Notes: generated from the sequence alone by a model not told the origin. Positions 25,824-34,079 are shown, counted from the first letter of the stretch. The stretch: 42,133 nt of DNA from JAIVJZ01 sp035296385 (GCA_035296385.1 DATHBB010000091.1:1-42133), one strand, 5' to 3'. A program made the numbers and translations.

Positions 25824-27869
25824 TTATTGCAGCGTCGGCGTCTCGACGATGACGTTGTTGGCGCGCAAGGTCGTGGAGGTGGCGCGTTGGAGATCGGCGA
25901 GCGCCTTGTTGTAGTCGGTCTCGGCGCGCAGTTCCTGGTTGCGCGCGTTGACGAGTTGGTTCTCGCGCTGGAACAGGAGGAAGGTCGTCGAACGCCCCAC
26001 CTGATACAGGCGCTGCTCGCCCGTCAGTTGGAGTTCGGCATTCTCGCGCGCCTGACGCGCGGAGAGCACGCGCCGACGCGCCGTCTCGACCGATTGCGCC
26101 GCGTTGCGAACTTCGACTTCGACGCCCTGCTCCTGCGAGCGCATCGAGGCGACGAGTTGATCCTTCTGGATGCGCGCGCCCGCCAGATTCGCTTCCGCCG
26201 TGCGGTTGCGGAAAGGCACCTGGATAGTCACGCCGACGAGGACGTTGCGGGTTTTGAAGCCGAACAAGTTCTGCAAAGTCTGGCCGTAGCCGCCGACCAG
26301 AAATTGGGGGACGCCGTTGGCGTTCGCCGTGACGGTCGGGACGGGTTCAACTTGCAGGTTGTTGTTCCTGAGTTGTTGCAGCAGGAACGCGGTGGCGTTC
26401 GTGGCGGGGTTGCCGCCAATGAGCGGGCCGGACGTAGGGCCGGTCACGGTCGGGAGCGAACCCGCAAGGCCGGTCGTGGAGATCGTGCCGGTCAGGTCAA
26501 CGATGGGCTTCGTCTGGTTCTTGAAAAACTGTATGTCTATGTTGTTGATGTCTTCCTGAAGTTTCAGACGGCGAAGTTCGGGGCGGTTGGCACGCGCTTC
26601 TGTGAGCGCGTCGTTGAGATTGACGGGCGTTTCGTCGAACGTCGGCTGATCGGTCGGCACGAGCGCGGCAGACCATTCGGGCGCGAGCGGGTCTTTCAGG
26701 ATGAGTTGCTTGAGATTGTTCTCCGCGATGGAGACGTTCTGCGACGCGATCAGGAGCGACGCCTCGCGGTTCGAGAGTTCGGTCTGCACTTCGGCGCGTT
26801 CGAGCGGCGCTGACGCGCCCGCCGCAACGCTGGCTTCGGTGCGGCGGAAATTCTCGCGCGCCAGATTCACGTTCGCGATCTGGTTCTGCTCGTCGCGCAG
26901 CGCAAAGACCAAGTCCCAGTAGGAGCGTTGCACGTTCGAGATAACGCCGATGGTGCGTATGCGGAAGTCGGCATCGGATTGTTCGACGCGCTTGCGCTGG
27001 ATGCGTATCTGCTGGCGGTTGCGATCAATCGAGCGGTTGCGAAACAGAGGCTGCGTGAACTGTATGCCCTGACTGGCCGAGTAGAAAGGGTTGAGCGTCT
27101 GATTGCTCGCGCTCGAATTCTCGCGCGTGTTGTTGAAGAAGTAGGAGTAGTTACCGCCGCCTTTGGCAAACTGCTTGTTGACGGAAAGGTTGTTGTTGAT
27201 GTCGGTGGTGGAGACCGTGCCGCTTTGATCCGCGCCGCCGAAGACGTTGATGACGGGGCGCACGGATTGGTCGAACTCGGGCCGGTAAGTGAACACCGGA
27301 TCGTAGACGCCTTCCAGACCGCGCAAGACCGTCTCGGCGAAGCGCACGTCGTTGCGCGCCACTTCGATGTCGTTGTTGTTTTCGAGCGCGCGGCGGATGG
27401 TTTCGTTCAGCGTCAGCGCGATGGTGTTGCTGCTCTGGACGCCGAGGCGCACGAGCGACGGCATCGGCGGCACAGGACGACGCTCGGCGGTCGGGAACAC
27501 GGGATCGCTCGGAAGTGTGTCGGGCGACTGCGGCGACGCATCGGGCAGGGGCGTCGGCGTCTGAACGGGATCGACAACGCTCGGCGTCTGCTGCTGTGGC
27601 TGCGTGACGACGGGGGTTGCGGGTCGGGGCGCGGGGTCGGTTCTGCCCGGCGGCGTCTGCGGCGGGATGCGCTGCGTGGCCGGAGGGGCGGTCGGGTCTG
27701 TGGGGCGTGGGCGCGACTGGTCGGGCACGGTCTGCTGCCCCGCGCCGGGCGGGCGCGTCACATCGCGCTGCACGGGGGTCGGCGCGGGCGTCTGTGCGAG
27801 GGTGACGGCGCAAGTTGCCATCCACAGCGTGGCGGTCTGCAAGGTTGAACGCAAACGATAACTGAACAT
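25824..27869 (-). CDS. TolC-family outer-membrane efflux protein with Pro-rich N-terminal extension
   Basis: A 681-residue outer-membrane channel for tripartite efflux or type I secretion. It has a signal peptide (about 1-25), then a Pro/Thr/Gln-rich linker (about 26-135) that typical TolC proteins lack. Two OEP repeats follow: LTLNETIRRALENNNDIEVA opens the first and VNLNDALTEARANRPELR the second. Both continue into long helical, coiled-coil-like stretches such as SIAENNLKQLILKDPLAP and ARENAELQLTGEQRLYQVGR. No membrane-fusion or pump gene is adjacent. A strong hairpin follows the stop. Confidence 0.9.
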   Translation of the reverse strand: MFSYRLRSTLQTATLWMATCAVTLAQTPAPTPVQRDVTRPPGAGQQTVPDQSRPRPTDPTAPPATQRIPPQTPPGRTDPAPRPATPVVTQPQQQTPSVVDPVQTPTPLPDASPQSPDTLPSDPVFPTAERRPVPPMPSLVRLGVQSSNTIALTLNETIRRALENNNDIEVARNDVRFAETVLRGLEGVYDPVFTYRPEFDQSVRPVINVFGGADQSGTVSTTDINNNLSVNKQFAKGGGNYSYFFNNTRENSSASNQTLNPFYSASQGIQFTQPLFRNRSIDRNRQQIRIQRKRVEQSDADFRIRTIGVISNVQRSYWDLVFALRDEQNQIANVNLARENFRRTEASVAAGASAPLERAEVQTELSNREASLLIASQNVSIAENNLKQLILKDPLAPEWSAALVPTDQPTFDETPVNLNDALTEARANRPELRRLKLQEDINNIDIQFFKNQTKPIVDLTGTISTTGLAGSLPTVTGPTSGPLIGGNPATNATAFLLQQLRNNNLQVEPVPTVTANANGVPQFLVGGYGQTLQNLFGFKTRNVLVGVTIQVPFRNRTAEANLAGARIQKDQLVASMRSQEQGVEVEVRNAAQSVETARRRVLSARQARENAELQLTGEQRLYQVGRSTTFLLFQRENQLVNARNQELRAETDYNKALADLQRATSTTLRANNVIVETPTLQ

Positions 27870-28190
27870 CAGAACTGAAAACTCCTATGGGAAACTTTGG
27901 GAAAGAGCCGCCGCGCTCACTCTCGACTACTTACAAACCGGGGCGTCGGCGGTCAGTTGACTACTACGACACGCATCTGCGTGGAGTTTCAAATTACATG
28001 AAAAGAAAGCAAGTTAGAGGCCACAACCGGCACACGCTTTTCAGGCGCGACGCGCCCGTAAGGTGGCGCGCCGCCGTGCGCGATTCGCGAAAACGTGAAC
28101 GGAGCATCCCAATATCGAAATGGCTATTTCTATATTCCACCACAAATTGTATTAATGGGCGCAGCGCTTGAGTGGACGCGCCGCAGTTGG
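27870..28190. other. Intergenic region between divergent TolC-like and gap genes
   Basis: The whole gap is about 680 bases. This left part contains an AT-richer patch near 28100-28155 that could hold the minus-strand TolC promoter, but no clear pair of boxes was identified. A 94-codon plus-strand frame (27887-28171) has no recognisable content and is not called. The right part holds a repeat element and the gap promoter. Confidence 0.5.
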
Positions 28191-28344
28191 GTAGTGTCCT
28201 AAATTGATTTGAAGTCTCTGCGCGCCTCTGCGGGTCTCTCTGCGTCTCGGCGGTAAATCTTAGTAAACCAGGCATTCACCGCCGAGACGCAGAGCACAGC
28301 CGCAGAGGGGCGCTGAGAGTTCAAAGCTGAAATTAGGACATTAC
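28191..28344. repeat. Palindromic repeat element with terminal inverted repeats
   Basis: The outer ends GTAGTGTCCTAAATT (28191-28205) and the complement of GTAATGTCCTAATTT (28330-28344) match at 13 of 15 positions. Inside, the arms TTTGAAGTCTCTGCG.. and ..GAGAGTTCAAA, then CTCTGCGTCTCGGCGGT and ACCGCCGAGACGCAGAG, pair to form one long hairpin. The core words are those of the CCGCAGAGACGC family (1752-1927, 16770-16867). This copy alone shows clear end sequences, giving a 154-base unit that could be a non-autonomous mobile palindrome. Confidence 0.8.
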
Positions 28345-28360
28345 TCGCAGTCGGGCTTCC

Positions 28361-28390
28361 TTGACAGTCGCCGCGCGCGCGCATTATCTT
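28361..28390 (+). promoter_or_regulatory. Sigma-70-type promoter of the glycolytic cluster
   Basis: A perfect -35 hexamer TTGACA (28361-28366), an 18-base spacer, then TATCTT (28385-28390). It lies about 160 bases upstream of the gap start codon, just past the palindromic repeat. Confidence 0.55.
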
Positions 28391-28548
28391 GCAAATCTTA
28401 TTTTGCAACATATTTGCGCGTTTAAGAGCATTAGCATGCGGGCTTCGGCGCGGCGCGTCGTATGCCGTCGCGGCGCACGCAACGCGGGCGTGACCGTCAA
28501 AACTCTGCGCGCTTTAATCATAACGTTGGTGAGGAGGCTGGATTAACA

Positions 28549-29556
28549 ATGGCTGTAAAAGTTGGAATTAACGGTTTCGGTCGCATCGGGCGCAACATCC
28601 TGCGCACGGCGCTCGGCGACAAAGAAATAGACTTCGTCGCCGTCAACGACATCACGGACACCAAAACGCTCGCGCACCTCTTGAAATACGACTCCGTGCT
28701 CGGCAATCTCGAACAGGAGATCACCTCCACGGACAACAGCCTGACGGTTGACGGCGACGAAGTGCGCGTCTTCTCCGAGCGCGATCCGGCCTTGATTGAC
28801 TGGGAATCGGTCGGGGCTGAAATCGTCATCGAATCGACGGGTCGTTTCACCAACGCCGAAGACGCCAAAAAGCACCTGCGCGGCACGGTCAAGAAAGTGA
28901 TCATCAGCGCGCCCGCCAAGAACGAGGACATCACCATCGTCCTTGGCGTCAACGGCGACAAGTACGACCCCGCCGCGCATCATATCATCTCGAACGCATC
29001 CTGCACCACGAACTGCCTCGCGCCCGTCGCCAAAGTCATACACGAAAACTTCAAGATCAAGACGGCGCAGATGACGACCATTCACTCCTACACCAACGAC
29101 CAGCAACTGCTCGACCTGCCGCACAAGGACTTGCGCCGCGCGCGCGCCGCCGCGCTCTCCATGATCCCGACTTCGACAGGCGCGGCCAAAGCCGTCTCGC
29201 TCGTCCTGCCCGAACTCAAAGGCAAGTTCGACGGCATCAGCGTGCGCGTCCCGACGCCGAACGTCTCTCTGGTTGACGTGGTGATGGAAGTCGAAACGGA
29301 GACGACGACCGAAGCCGTCAATCAGGCGTTGAAGAACGCGGCGGGCGAAGAACTGCGAGGCATCCTCGCCTTCTCGGAAGAACCGCTCGTCTCGATTGAT
29401 TTTCGCGGCAACCCGAACTCGTCCATCGTGGACGCCGACTACACCAAAGTCATCGGCGGCAAACTCATCAAAGTTCTCGCGTGGTACGACAACGAGTGGG
29501 GCTACTCCTGCCGCGTACGTGACCTCGTCAAATTCATCGCGCAAAAAGGACTGTAA
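28549..29556 (+). CDS. gap: Glyceraldehyde-3-phosphate dehydrogenase, type I
   Basis: A 335-residue NAD-linked enzyme converting glyceraldehyde 3-phosphate, phosphate and NAD+ to 1,3-bisphosphoglycerate in the cytosol. The Rossmann motif GINGFGRIGRN opens the chain. D34 in AVNDITD favours NAD over NADP. The catalytic cysteine is C152 (NASCTTNCLAPV). The partner histidine lies in TIHSYTNDQ, and the C-terminal YDNEWGYSCRV is present. The ATG at 28549 follows GAGGAGG by about eleven bases; an in-frame ATG at 28462 would add an unlike Arg-rich leader. First gene of gap-pgk-tpiA-secG. Confidence 0.97.
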   Translation: MAVKVGINGFGRIGRNILRTALGDKEIDFVAVNDITDTKTLAHLLKYDSVLGNLEQEITSTDNSLTVDGDEVRVFSERDPALIDWESVGAEIVIESTGRFTNAEDAKKHLRGTVKKVIISAPAKNEDITIVLGVNGDKYDPAAHHIISNASCTTNCLAPVAKVIHENFKIKTAQMTTIHSYTNDQQLLDLPHKDLRRARAAALSMIPTSTGAAKAVSLVLPELKGKFDGISVRVPTPNVSLVDVVMEVETETTTEAVNQALKNAAGEELRGILAFSEEPLVSIDFRGNPNSSIVDADYTKVIGGKLIKVLAWYDNEWGYSCRVRDLVKFIAQKGL

Positions 29557-29558
29557 GG

Positions 29559-29667
29559 CAGTGACGAGTGACAAGTGACGGGTGACAAGTTAAAACAGCT
29601 TCTCAATATCTTTTCTTTAACTTGTCTTAATTCTTACTCGTCACTTGTCACCCGTCACCCGTCACTG
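29559..29667. repeat. Palindromic intercistronic repeat, GTGACAAGTGACGGGTGAC family
   Basis: The left arm (29559-29594) is a run of near-identical words GTGACGAGTGACAAGTGACG. The right arm (29615-29667) carries the complement, TCACTTGTCACCCGTCACCC. It fills the gap between gap and pgk and ends five bases before the pgk ATG, leaving no Shine-Dalgarno sequence. Confidence 0.85.
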
Positions 29668-29672
29668 TTTTT

Positions 29673-30872
29673 ATGAAGCTATCAATCAAAGACCTCGACT
29701 TGAAGGGCAAGCGCGCGTTTATCCGCGTCGATTTCAACGTGCCGTTGAAGGACGGCGTGGTGGAGGACGACACGCGCGTGCGGGGCGCGTTGCCGACGAT
29801 TCAGTACGCGATTGAGCAGGGCGCGCGCGTTATACTCGCGTCGCATCTGGGCAGGCCGAAGGGCGAGCATGTGGAGAAGTACAGCCTCCGACCCGTCGCC
29901 GCGCATCTCTCGCAGTTGTTGGGGCGCGAAGTCGCGTTTGCGGAAGATTGCACGGGCGAGGCTGCGAAGTCGAAAGTTGACGCGCTGGGGGACGGCGACG
30001 TGTTGCTGCTCGAAAATTTGCGCTTTCATGCGGAGGAAGAGAAGAACGACGACGCGTTCGCGCAGGAGTTGGCGAGTTTGTGCGACCTCTATGTCAACGA
30101 TGCGTTCGGCGCGGCGCATCGCGCACACGCTTCGACCGCCGGAATCACGAAGCACGTCCCGCAAGCCGCCGCAGGCTTGTTGATGCAGAAGGAACTCGAC
30201 TATCTGGGGCGCGTCATCAACGACCCCGAACACCCGTTCGTCGCCATACTCGGCGGCGCGAAGGTGTCGGATAAGATAGCTGTTATTGAAGCGTTAATCG
30301 AACGTCGGGTTGATAAGCTTCTCATCGGCGGCGCGATGGCCTATACGTTTTTCAAGGCCGAAGGCTTCACGGTCGGCAAGTCGCTGGTAGAGGACGACAA
30401 GTTGGAGACGGCGCGCGAGATCAAAGCGCGCGCGCAGGAAGCGGGCGTCGAACTGTTGCTCCCGACCGATCATCAGGTGGTTGACAGCTACGAACCGCTC
30501 AAAAGCAAGAAGACCATCCCCATCGAATTTACGAACGCCGGTCTGGTCGGACTCGACATCGGGGTCGAAACCATCGCGCATTTTTCGCGCGCGCTCGCCG
30601 ACGCACGGACGATCATCTGGAACGGCCCGATGGGTGTCTTCGAGGAGAAGGAACTCGGTTTTGACGAGGGCACAATCGGCATCGCGCGCGCCGTCGCCGA
30701 AGCGGCGGACAGGGGTGCGACCGTCATCGTCGGCGGCGGCGATTCGGTCGCCGCCATCACGCAGGCCGGAGTCGCCGAGCGCATCACGCACATCTCAACC
30801 GGCGGCGGCGCAACCCTCGAATTCTTAGCGGGCGACGAACTCCCCGGCGTCGCCGCACTGAATGATAAATGA
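29673..30872 (+). CDS. pgk: Phosphoglycerate kinase
   Basis: A 399-residue cytosolic enzyme making ATP and 3-phosphoglycerate from 1,3-bisphosphoglycerate. The N-terminal substrate-binding half has RAFIRVDFNVPLKDG, ASHLGRPKGE and LLENLRFHAEEEKND. The nucleotide-binding half has AILGGAKVSDKIAVIEAL, LLIGGAMAYTFFKAEG, WNGPMGVFEE and the C-terminal glycine-rich HISTGGGATLEFLAG. Full family length. The ATG at 29673 is directly preceded by a hairpin repeat and TTTTT rather than a ribosome binding site, so translation may depend on structure or coupling. Confidence 0.97.
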   Translation: MKLSIKDLDLKGKRAFIRVDFNVPLKDGVVEDDTRVRGALPTIQYAIEQGARVILASHLGRPKGEHVEKYSLRPVAAHLSQLLGREVAFAEDCTGEAAKSKVDALGDGDVLLLENLRFHAEEEKNDDAFAQELASLCDLYVNDAFGAAHRAHASTAGITKHVPQAAAGLLMQKELDYLGRVINDPEHPFVAILGGAKVSDKIAVIEALIERRVDKLLIGGAMAYTFFKAEGFTVGKSLVEDDKLETAREIKARAQEAGVELLLPTDHQVVDSYEPLKSKKTIPIEFTNAGLVGLDIGVETIAHFSRALADARTIIWNGPMGVFEEKELGFDEGTIGIARAVAEAADRGATVIVGGGDSVAAITQAGVAERITHISTGGGATLEFLAGDELPGVAALNDK

Positions 30873-30958
30873 AGAGGTCAGAGATTAGAGGTCAGAGGTC
30901 AGTTAAAGAATAAGAACTGATTTTCACTAACCTCTGACCTCTAACCTCTAACCTCTGT
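30873..30958. repeat. Palindromic intercistronic repeat, AGAGGTCAGAGGTCAG family
   Basis: The left arm (30873-30904) contains repeated AGAGGTCAGA / TTAGAGGTCAG words. The right arm (30929-30958) is the complement, CCTCTGACCTCTAACCTCTA. It occupies the pgk-tpiA gap and stops four bases before the tpiA ATG. Confidence 0.83.
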
Positions 30959-30962
30959 TGCT

Positions 30963-31721
30963 ATGAGAAAACCCGTTATCGTCGCGAATTGGAAGATGTA
31001 CAAGTTGGTCGCCGAGTCGGTGGCGACCGCGCTGGCTTTGCGCCCGCTCGTCGCGAATGCGAATCATTGCGAGGTGATCATCGCGCCGACTTTCACGTCT
31101 CTGAAGACGGTGGCGGATCGCCTGGAAGGGTCGAACATACGCATCGCCGGTCAGGATTGCTCGACCGAGATCAAGCACAGCGCGCACACGGGCGAGATCG
31201 CCGCCGACATGTTGAAAGACGTGGGCGCGACGCACGTGATCGTGGGACATTCGGAGCGGCGGCAGTATTATTTTGAGACCGACACGTTCGTGAATCTCAA
31301 GACGCAGGCGGCTCTGGCGTCGGATTTGACGGTCATCGTGTGCGTCGGCGAGACGCTGGCGCAGCGCGAATCGGGCAACGCCGAATCGGTCGTGCGCGGG
31401 CAGGTTGAGGGCGGCTTGCGCGGTTTGACATCCTCCGACCTCGCCCGTATCATCATCGCGTATGAACCCGTCTGGGCTATCGGCACCGGACACAGCGCGA
31501 CGCCGGAACAAGCGCAGGAAATGCATGCGTTTATCCGGCGCGTTTTCGCGGAGAGGCATTCGCAGGAGTTGGCCGACGCGCTGCGCGTCATCTACGGCGG
31601 CTCGGTCAAGCCCGACAACATCGCCGGACTGATGAAGCAACGCGACGTTGACGGCGTGCTCGTCGGCGGCGCAGGACTTGAGGCCGACACGTTCGCGCAG
31701 ATCGTTCACTACAACGCCTGA
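30963..31721 (+). CDS. tpiA: Triosephosphate isomerase
   Basis: A 252-residue TIM-barrel enzyme interconverting dihydroxyacetone phosphate and glyceraldehyde 3-phosphate. The catalytic residues are all present: N9 and K11 in VANWKMYK, the histidine in VIVGHSERR, and the glutamate in AYEPVWAIGTG. The phosphate-binding loop is YGGSVKPDN, with GVLVGGAGLEADTF near the end. Normal length. It follows pgk across a hairpin repeat and lies 27 bases before secG. No Shine-Dalgarno is visible before the ATG. Confidence 0.97.
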   Translation: MRKPVIVANWKMYKLVAESVATALALRPLVANANHCEVIIAPTFTSLKTVADRLEGSNIRIAGQDCSTEIKHSAHTGEIAADMLKDVGATHVIVGHSERRQYYFETDTFVNLKTQAALASDLTVIVCVGETLAQRESGNAESVVRGQVEGGLRGLTSSDLARIIIAYEPVWAIGTGHSATPEQAQEMHAFIRRVFAERHSQELADALRVIYGGSVKPDNIAGLMKQRDVDGVLVGGAGLEADTFAQIVHYNA

Positions 31722-31748
31722 AAGTTAGTTTGAATCGAGGATCGAGTT

Positions 31749-32201
31749 TTGTTGACCTATTTGTTATACGGACTATTCATCCTGTCGTGCATCGTGCTGG
31801 TCGTCGCGGTGCTCTTGCAACCGGGCAAGGCGGACGCGGGCGCGCTCTTTACGAGTTCCGTGTCGAGTACGGCGTTCGGGCCGCGCGGCACGCAGACCAT
31901 TCTGGCTAAGATCACCATCGCCGCCGCCGCGCTCTTCATGCTCGTCGCGCTGACGCTCTCTTTGCCCATCGTCACAGGTTCGCGCTCCGTTGTTTCCGGC
32001 GACGCCGAAACGACGCCCGCGCAGCCCGCCACCACGCCCGCCGAGCCGACCGGCACAACTACCGCGCCCGTCGTAACGACGGAGACGCAGAACAGCGGCG
32101 CAGCCACGACGCCCGACGCGAACACGAACGCAACGGGCGCGAACGCGAACGCCAACAGCAACAACGCGCAACCGCAAGCGTCGCCGCAGCCGAGCAGGTA
32201 A
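31749..32201 (+). CDS. secG: Preprotein translocase subunit SecG with extended tail
   Basis: Small subunit of the SecYEG channel, assisting SecA-driven export. Two TMs (about 3-23 and 50-72) flank the conserved SecG loop LLQPGKADAGALFTSS and STAFGPRGTQTIL. The C-terminal 75 residues are a Thr/Pro/Ala/Asn-rich tail (repeats of NANATGANANANS type) absent from short SecG proteins. The start is TTG at 31749 (a second TTG follows directly), with GAGGA about ten bases upstream. The order tpiA-secG-tRNA-Leu is conserved in many bacteria, including secG-leuU in E. coli. Confidence 0.92.
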   Translation: MLTYLLYGLFILSCIVLVVAVLLQPGKADAGALFTSSVSSTAFGPRGTQTILAKITIAAAALFMLVALTLSLPIVTGSRSVVSGDAETTPAQPATTPAEPTGTTTAPVVTTETQNSGAATTPDANTNATGANANANSNNAQPQASPQPSR

Positions 32202-32275
32202 CGCGCGTGCGCGTTTAGGAGTGAAGCCGTCGCGCTCCAACAAACGCGGCGAGCGCACGTTTGACAATTTCATCA

Positions 32276-32357
32276 GCCGAAGTGGCGGAACTGGTAGACG
32301 CGCACGTTTGAGGGGCGTGTGAGGTAACTCGTGGGGGTTCGAGTCCCCCCTTCGGCA
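32276..32357 (+). tRNA. tRNA-Leu (anticodon GAG)
   Basis: The acceptor stem GCCGAAG/CTTCGGC is perfect, followed by discriminator A at 32357; no CCA is encoded. The anticodon loop TTGAGGG gives GAG, reading CUC and CUU. The long variable arm (TGAGGTAACTCGT) marks a class II tRNA. The T arm is GGGGGTTCGAGTCCCCC. It follows secG and forms the left boundary of an AT-richer island. Confidence 0.97.
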
Positions 32358-32359
32358 TC
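32350..32359 (+). repeat. Left copy of att-like direct repeat (tRNA 3' end)
   Basis: CTTCGGCATC covers the last eight bases of tRNA-Leu (the 3' acceptor strand and discriminator) plus two more. The identical ten bases recur at 35566-35575, at the other edge of the base-composition shift. This is the arrangement left by tRNA-targeting integration. Confidence 0.6.
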
Positions 32360-32665
32360 AACCTCTTCCTATAGGTCTTGATAATAAAGCGCTTATAGGT
32401 TCTTAGTTTTATCGTTGTCCATATTGCGTCCGGTCTGGGCGCCATTTAGATGTTTCCTCCCGACTTATATACTGGTTTTCAGCTTAATCCAGTTGTTATA
32501 GCGTAACAAAATTTTAGTCCCCATTAAGCGATAGGTGCCATTTCCGAGTAGGAGCTCGTGGCGCTGTGACAGTTACCTCATTAACTGTTTCTCATAGTCT
32601 GACTTGGCTTCCAGGTCAGATTCGCTCTTCTCACGGCGTCTCGTATGTGACAAGACGTTTCACAC
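32360..32665. other. AT-rich island leader region
   Basis: About 300 bases between tRNA-Leu and the first island gene, with no gene seen. It contains two TATAGGT words at 32370 and 32394 and a TTGTTA-TAGCG-TAACAA inverted repeat (32493-32509) of operator-like size. The island promoter must lie here, but no clear pair of boxes stands out. The antisense reading frame across the tRNA is a known type of false gene. Confidence 0.45.
32493..32509. promoter_or_regulatory. Operator-like inverted repeat
   Basis: TTGTTA and TAACAA are perfect six-base complements separated by five bases, upstream of the island genes. It could bind a small dimeric regulator, but none is encoded nearby. Inferred from symmetry only. 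Confidence 0.25.
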
Positions 32666-33676
32666 ATGGTACAATCAATGACTACTCCCGTTAGTAATAT
32701 TATTGAAGGCGTCAGCAACACCGCCTTGAAGTATTGGCTTAGACGCAATGGGTTCCGGCATTCAGCCGGGACAGTAGATGCACTAATAGCTTTGGTTGAG
32801 AAAGCAATTGATAAAGATAAGTTATCTATTGAGCGTTTAAAAGAAGGTGTACGAGAGATCGAGGAGCATGGGGGGAAGAGAGTATTCCTCAAGGAACTGA
32901 TTGACCTAAGTATTTTTGAAAACCGAAAAACTTTTGAGAAACATCTATCAACCCTAGACATCACTCTCGCTGACAGTCCAGGTGCTTCTATTAAGCGGCC
33001 TGCTAAACCGAGAATTAATTATGCCATCTGGCAAGGTAACGAGGTAAGAGTTAAATATTCAGAACGACATGAGCGGATTAATTTCGATAAGAAAACACGT
33101 AAATGGGAAGAAATAGCTAGCACTAACTTCATTGTTATTTCAGTTGAAACTGATACTGGCTTTACAAAAATATTTATGGACCCTTCTGGAGATGTGCATC
33201 CGCACATGAACGATAGGGGGACGATTACTGATGATGCTTACACTCAATTCTATTTTGATAAAGCGGCAGAGATTTTTGGTGAGTTCGATGATTTCGATTT
33301 GATTCAACCAGTAAACCGACTACTTGCAATTAATCCTCCGATTTATAAGTTTATTAACAACAGTGGTTGGACAGATGATGGTTTTCAGTATTCATTCAAG
33401 GGCAGAGAAGACGTAAGACAATGCCAAGGCCATAAAGCTGCTGCAGGGGGTAATGCTAGCCCGGGTGCACCAGACTTCATCCGTGGTTCATGGCTTCAGT
33501 CTCAATCCTTCGTTCCTTCAGAGCCGGGTGAGGAATCTGAAGATGATAAAAATTTGTACCAGCTTGAGCGTGACCTATATATGCCAATATGGCCACCATT
33601 AAGCCGGATACAATTCAAAGCTGACTGTCTGAAGGAAGAGGTAAACTATGCCATTTCCAGAATTAGAAATATATAA
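32666..33676 (+). CDS. Island gene 1, unrecognised protein
   Basis: I do not recognise a family. The product has 336 residues (332 from the second ATG at 32678). Residues about 10-75 are helical (TALKYWLRRNGFRHS, IERLKEGVREIEEHGGK), loosely like a DNA- or protein-binding helical module. Residues about 110-290 look mixed alpha/beta (PRINYAIWQGNEVRVKYSER, FIVISVETDTGFTKIFMDPS). The tail has an acidic loop (EPGEESEDDKNLYQLERD). There is no signal peptide or TM. No Shine-Dalgarno is evident at either ATG. Its 3' end overlaps the next gene by 29 bases. AT-rich codon use differs sharply from the chromosome, suggesting transfer. Confidence 0.75.
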   Translation: MVQSMTTPVSNIIEGVSNTALKYWLRRNGFRHSAGTVDALIALVEKAIDKDKLSIERLKEGVREIEEHGGKRVFLKELIDLSIFENRKTFEKHLSTLDITLADSPGASIKRPAKPRINYAIWQGNEVRVKYSERHERINFDKKTRKWEEIASTNFIVISVETDTGFTKIFMDPSGDVHPHMNDRGTITDDAYTQFYFDKAAEIFGEFDDFDLIQPVNRLLAINPPIYKFINNSGWTDDGFQYSFKGREDVRQCQGHKAAAGGNASPGAPDFIRGSWLQSQSFVPSEPGEESEDDKNLYQLERDLYMPIWPPLSRIQFKADCLKEEVNYAISRIRNI

Positions 33677-34079
33677 AGAGCAGGACTCAGAAGTGGCTTC
33701 ACTCCTCGGCAGGCTGGAGGTGTATCTTGACGAAATATTGATGCGCCCGCCACATGATGTTAAGTCGTTTTATGAAAGCCCCAAACATGATATTAATCCG
33801 CTTTTGGTAGCTAATAAAATTGGAACGACGGTCCCGCGAGTCCACGGCTTACTATACATGTGCTTTGAGGCGGGGGTCATAACTCCCCGCTGGGACATTT
33901 ATTGTCCGGAGACAGAAGAGTTCATTGAAAGTCGTTACACTCCTGAAGAAGCTGGCAAAGATGTTGAATGTCACTATCATGAATTTGAAACGGTACATTC
34001 ATTAGATGAATTCCCTGTCATGCTTATGTTCCAGTTTGCCCCTCATAAAATTCCTGATGACATGCGGGTTGCCGTGTAA
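33648..34079 (+). CDS. Island gene 2, small winged-helix/zinc-ribbon-like protein
   Basis: A 143-residue cytosolic protein. Residues about 45-75 (NPLLVANKIGTTVPRVHGLL and YMCFEAGVI) read like a winged-helix segment. Next comes a possible degenerate zinc ribbon: IYCPETEEFIESRY then DVECHYHEFETV, giving two Cys and two His as candidate ligands. The end, EFPVMLMFQFAP, is a beta strand. This order (helical reader, W-x-CP, then C-x-x-H, then a beta strand) recalls the N-terminal DUF5939-like module of some signalling proteins; that similarity is from memory and unproven. The ATG has a good AGGAAGAGG site seven bases upstream, inside gene 1. It shares the TAATG junction with gene 3, so all three are probably co-translated. 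Confidence 0.78.
   Translation: MPFPELEIYKEQDSEVASLLGRLEVYLDEILMRPPHDVKSFYESPKHDINPLLVANKIGTTVPRVHGLLYMCFEAGVITPRWDIYCPETEEFIESRYTPEEAGKDVECHYHEFETVHSLDEFPVMLMFQFAPHKIPDDMRVAV

Noticed and set aside
25625..25852. Plus-strand frame with repeated RMLMDGR units
   Set aside because: It is just the translation of the tandem DNA repeat and runs into the hairpin and the TolC-like gene.
26928..27848. 306-codon plus-strand frame over the TolC-like gene
   Set aside because: Arg/Gly/Val-rich shadow with no domain; the minus strand encodes a clear TolC protein.
27887..28171. 94-codon plus-strand frame upstream of gap
   Set aside because: No ribosome binding site, no recognisable domain, and composition of non-coding DNA; most likely chance.
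32215..32445. Minus-strand frame across tRNA-Leu reading MPKGGLEPPRVTSHAPQT
   Set aside because: This is the antisense translation of a tRNA-Leu, a well-known false protein in databases.
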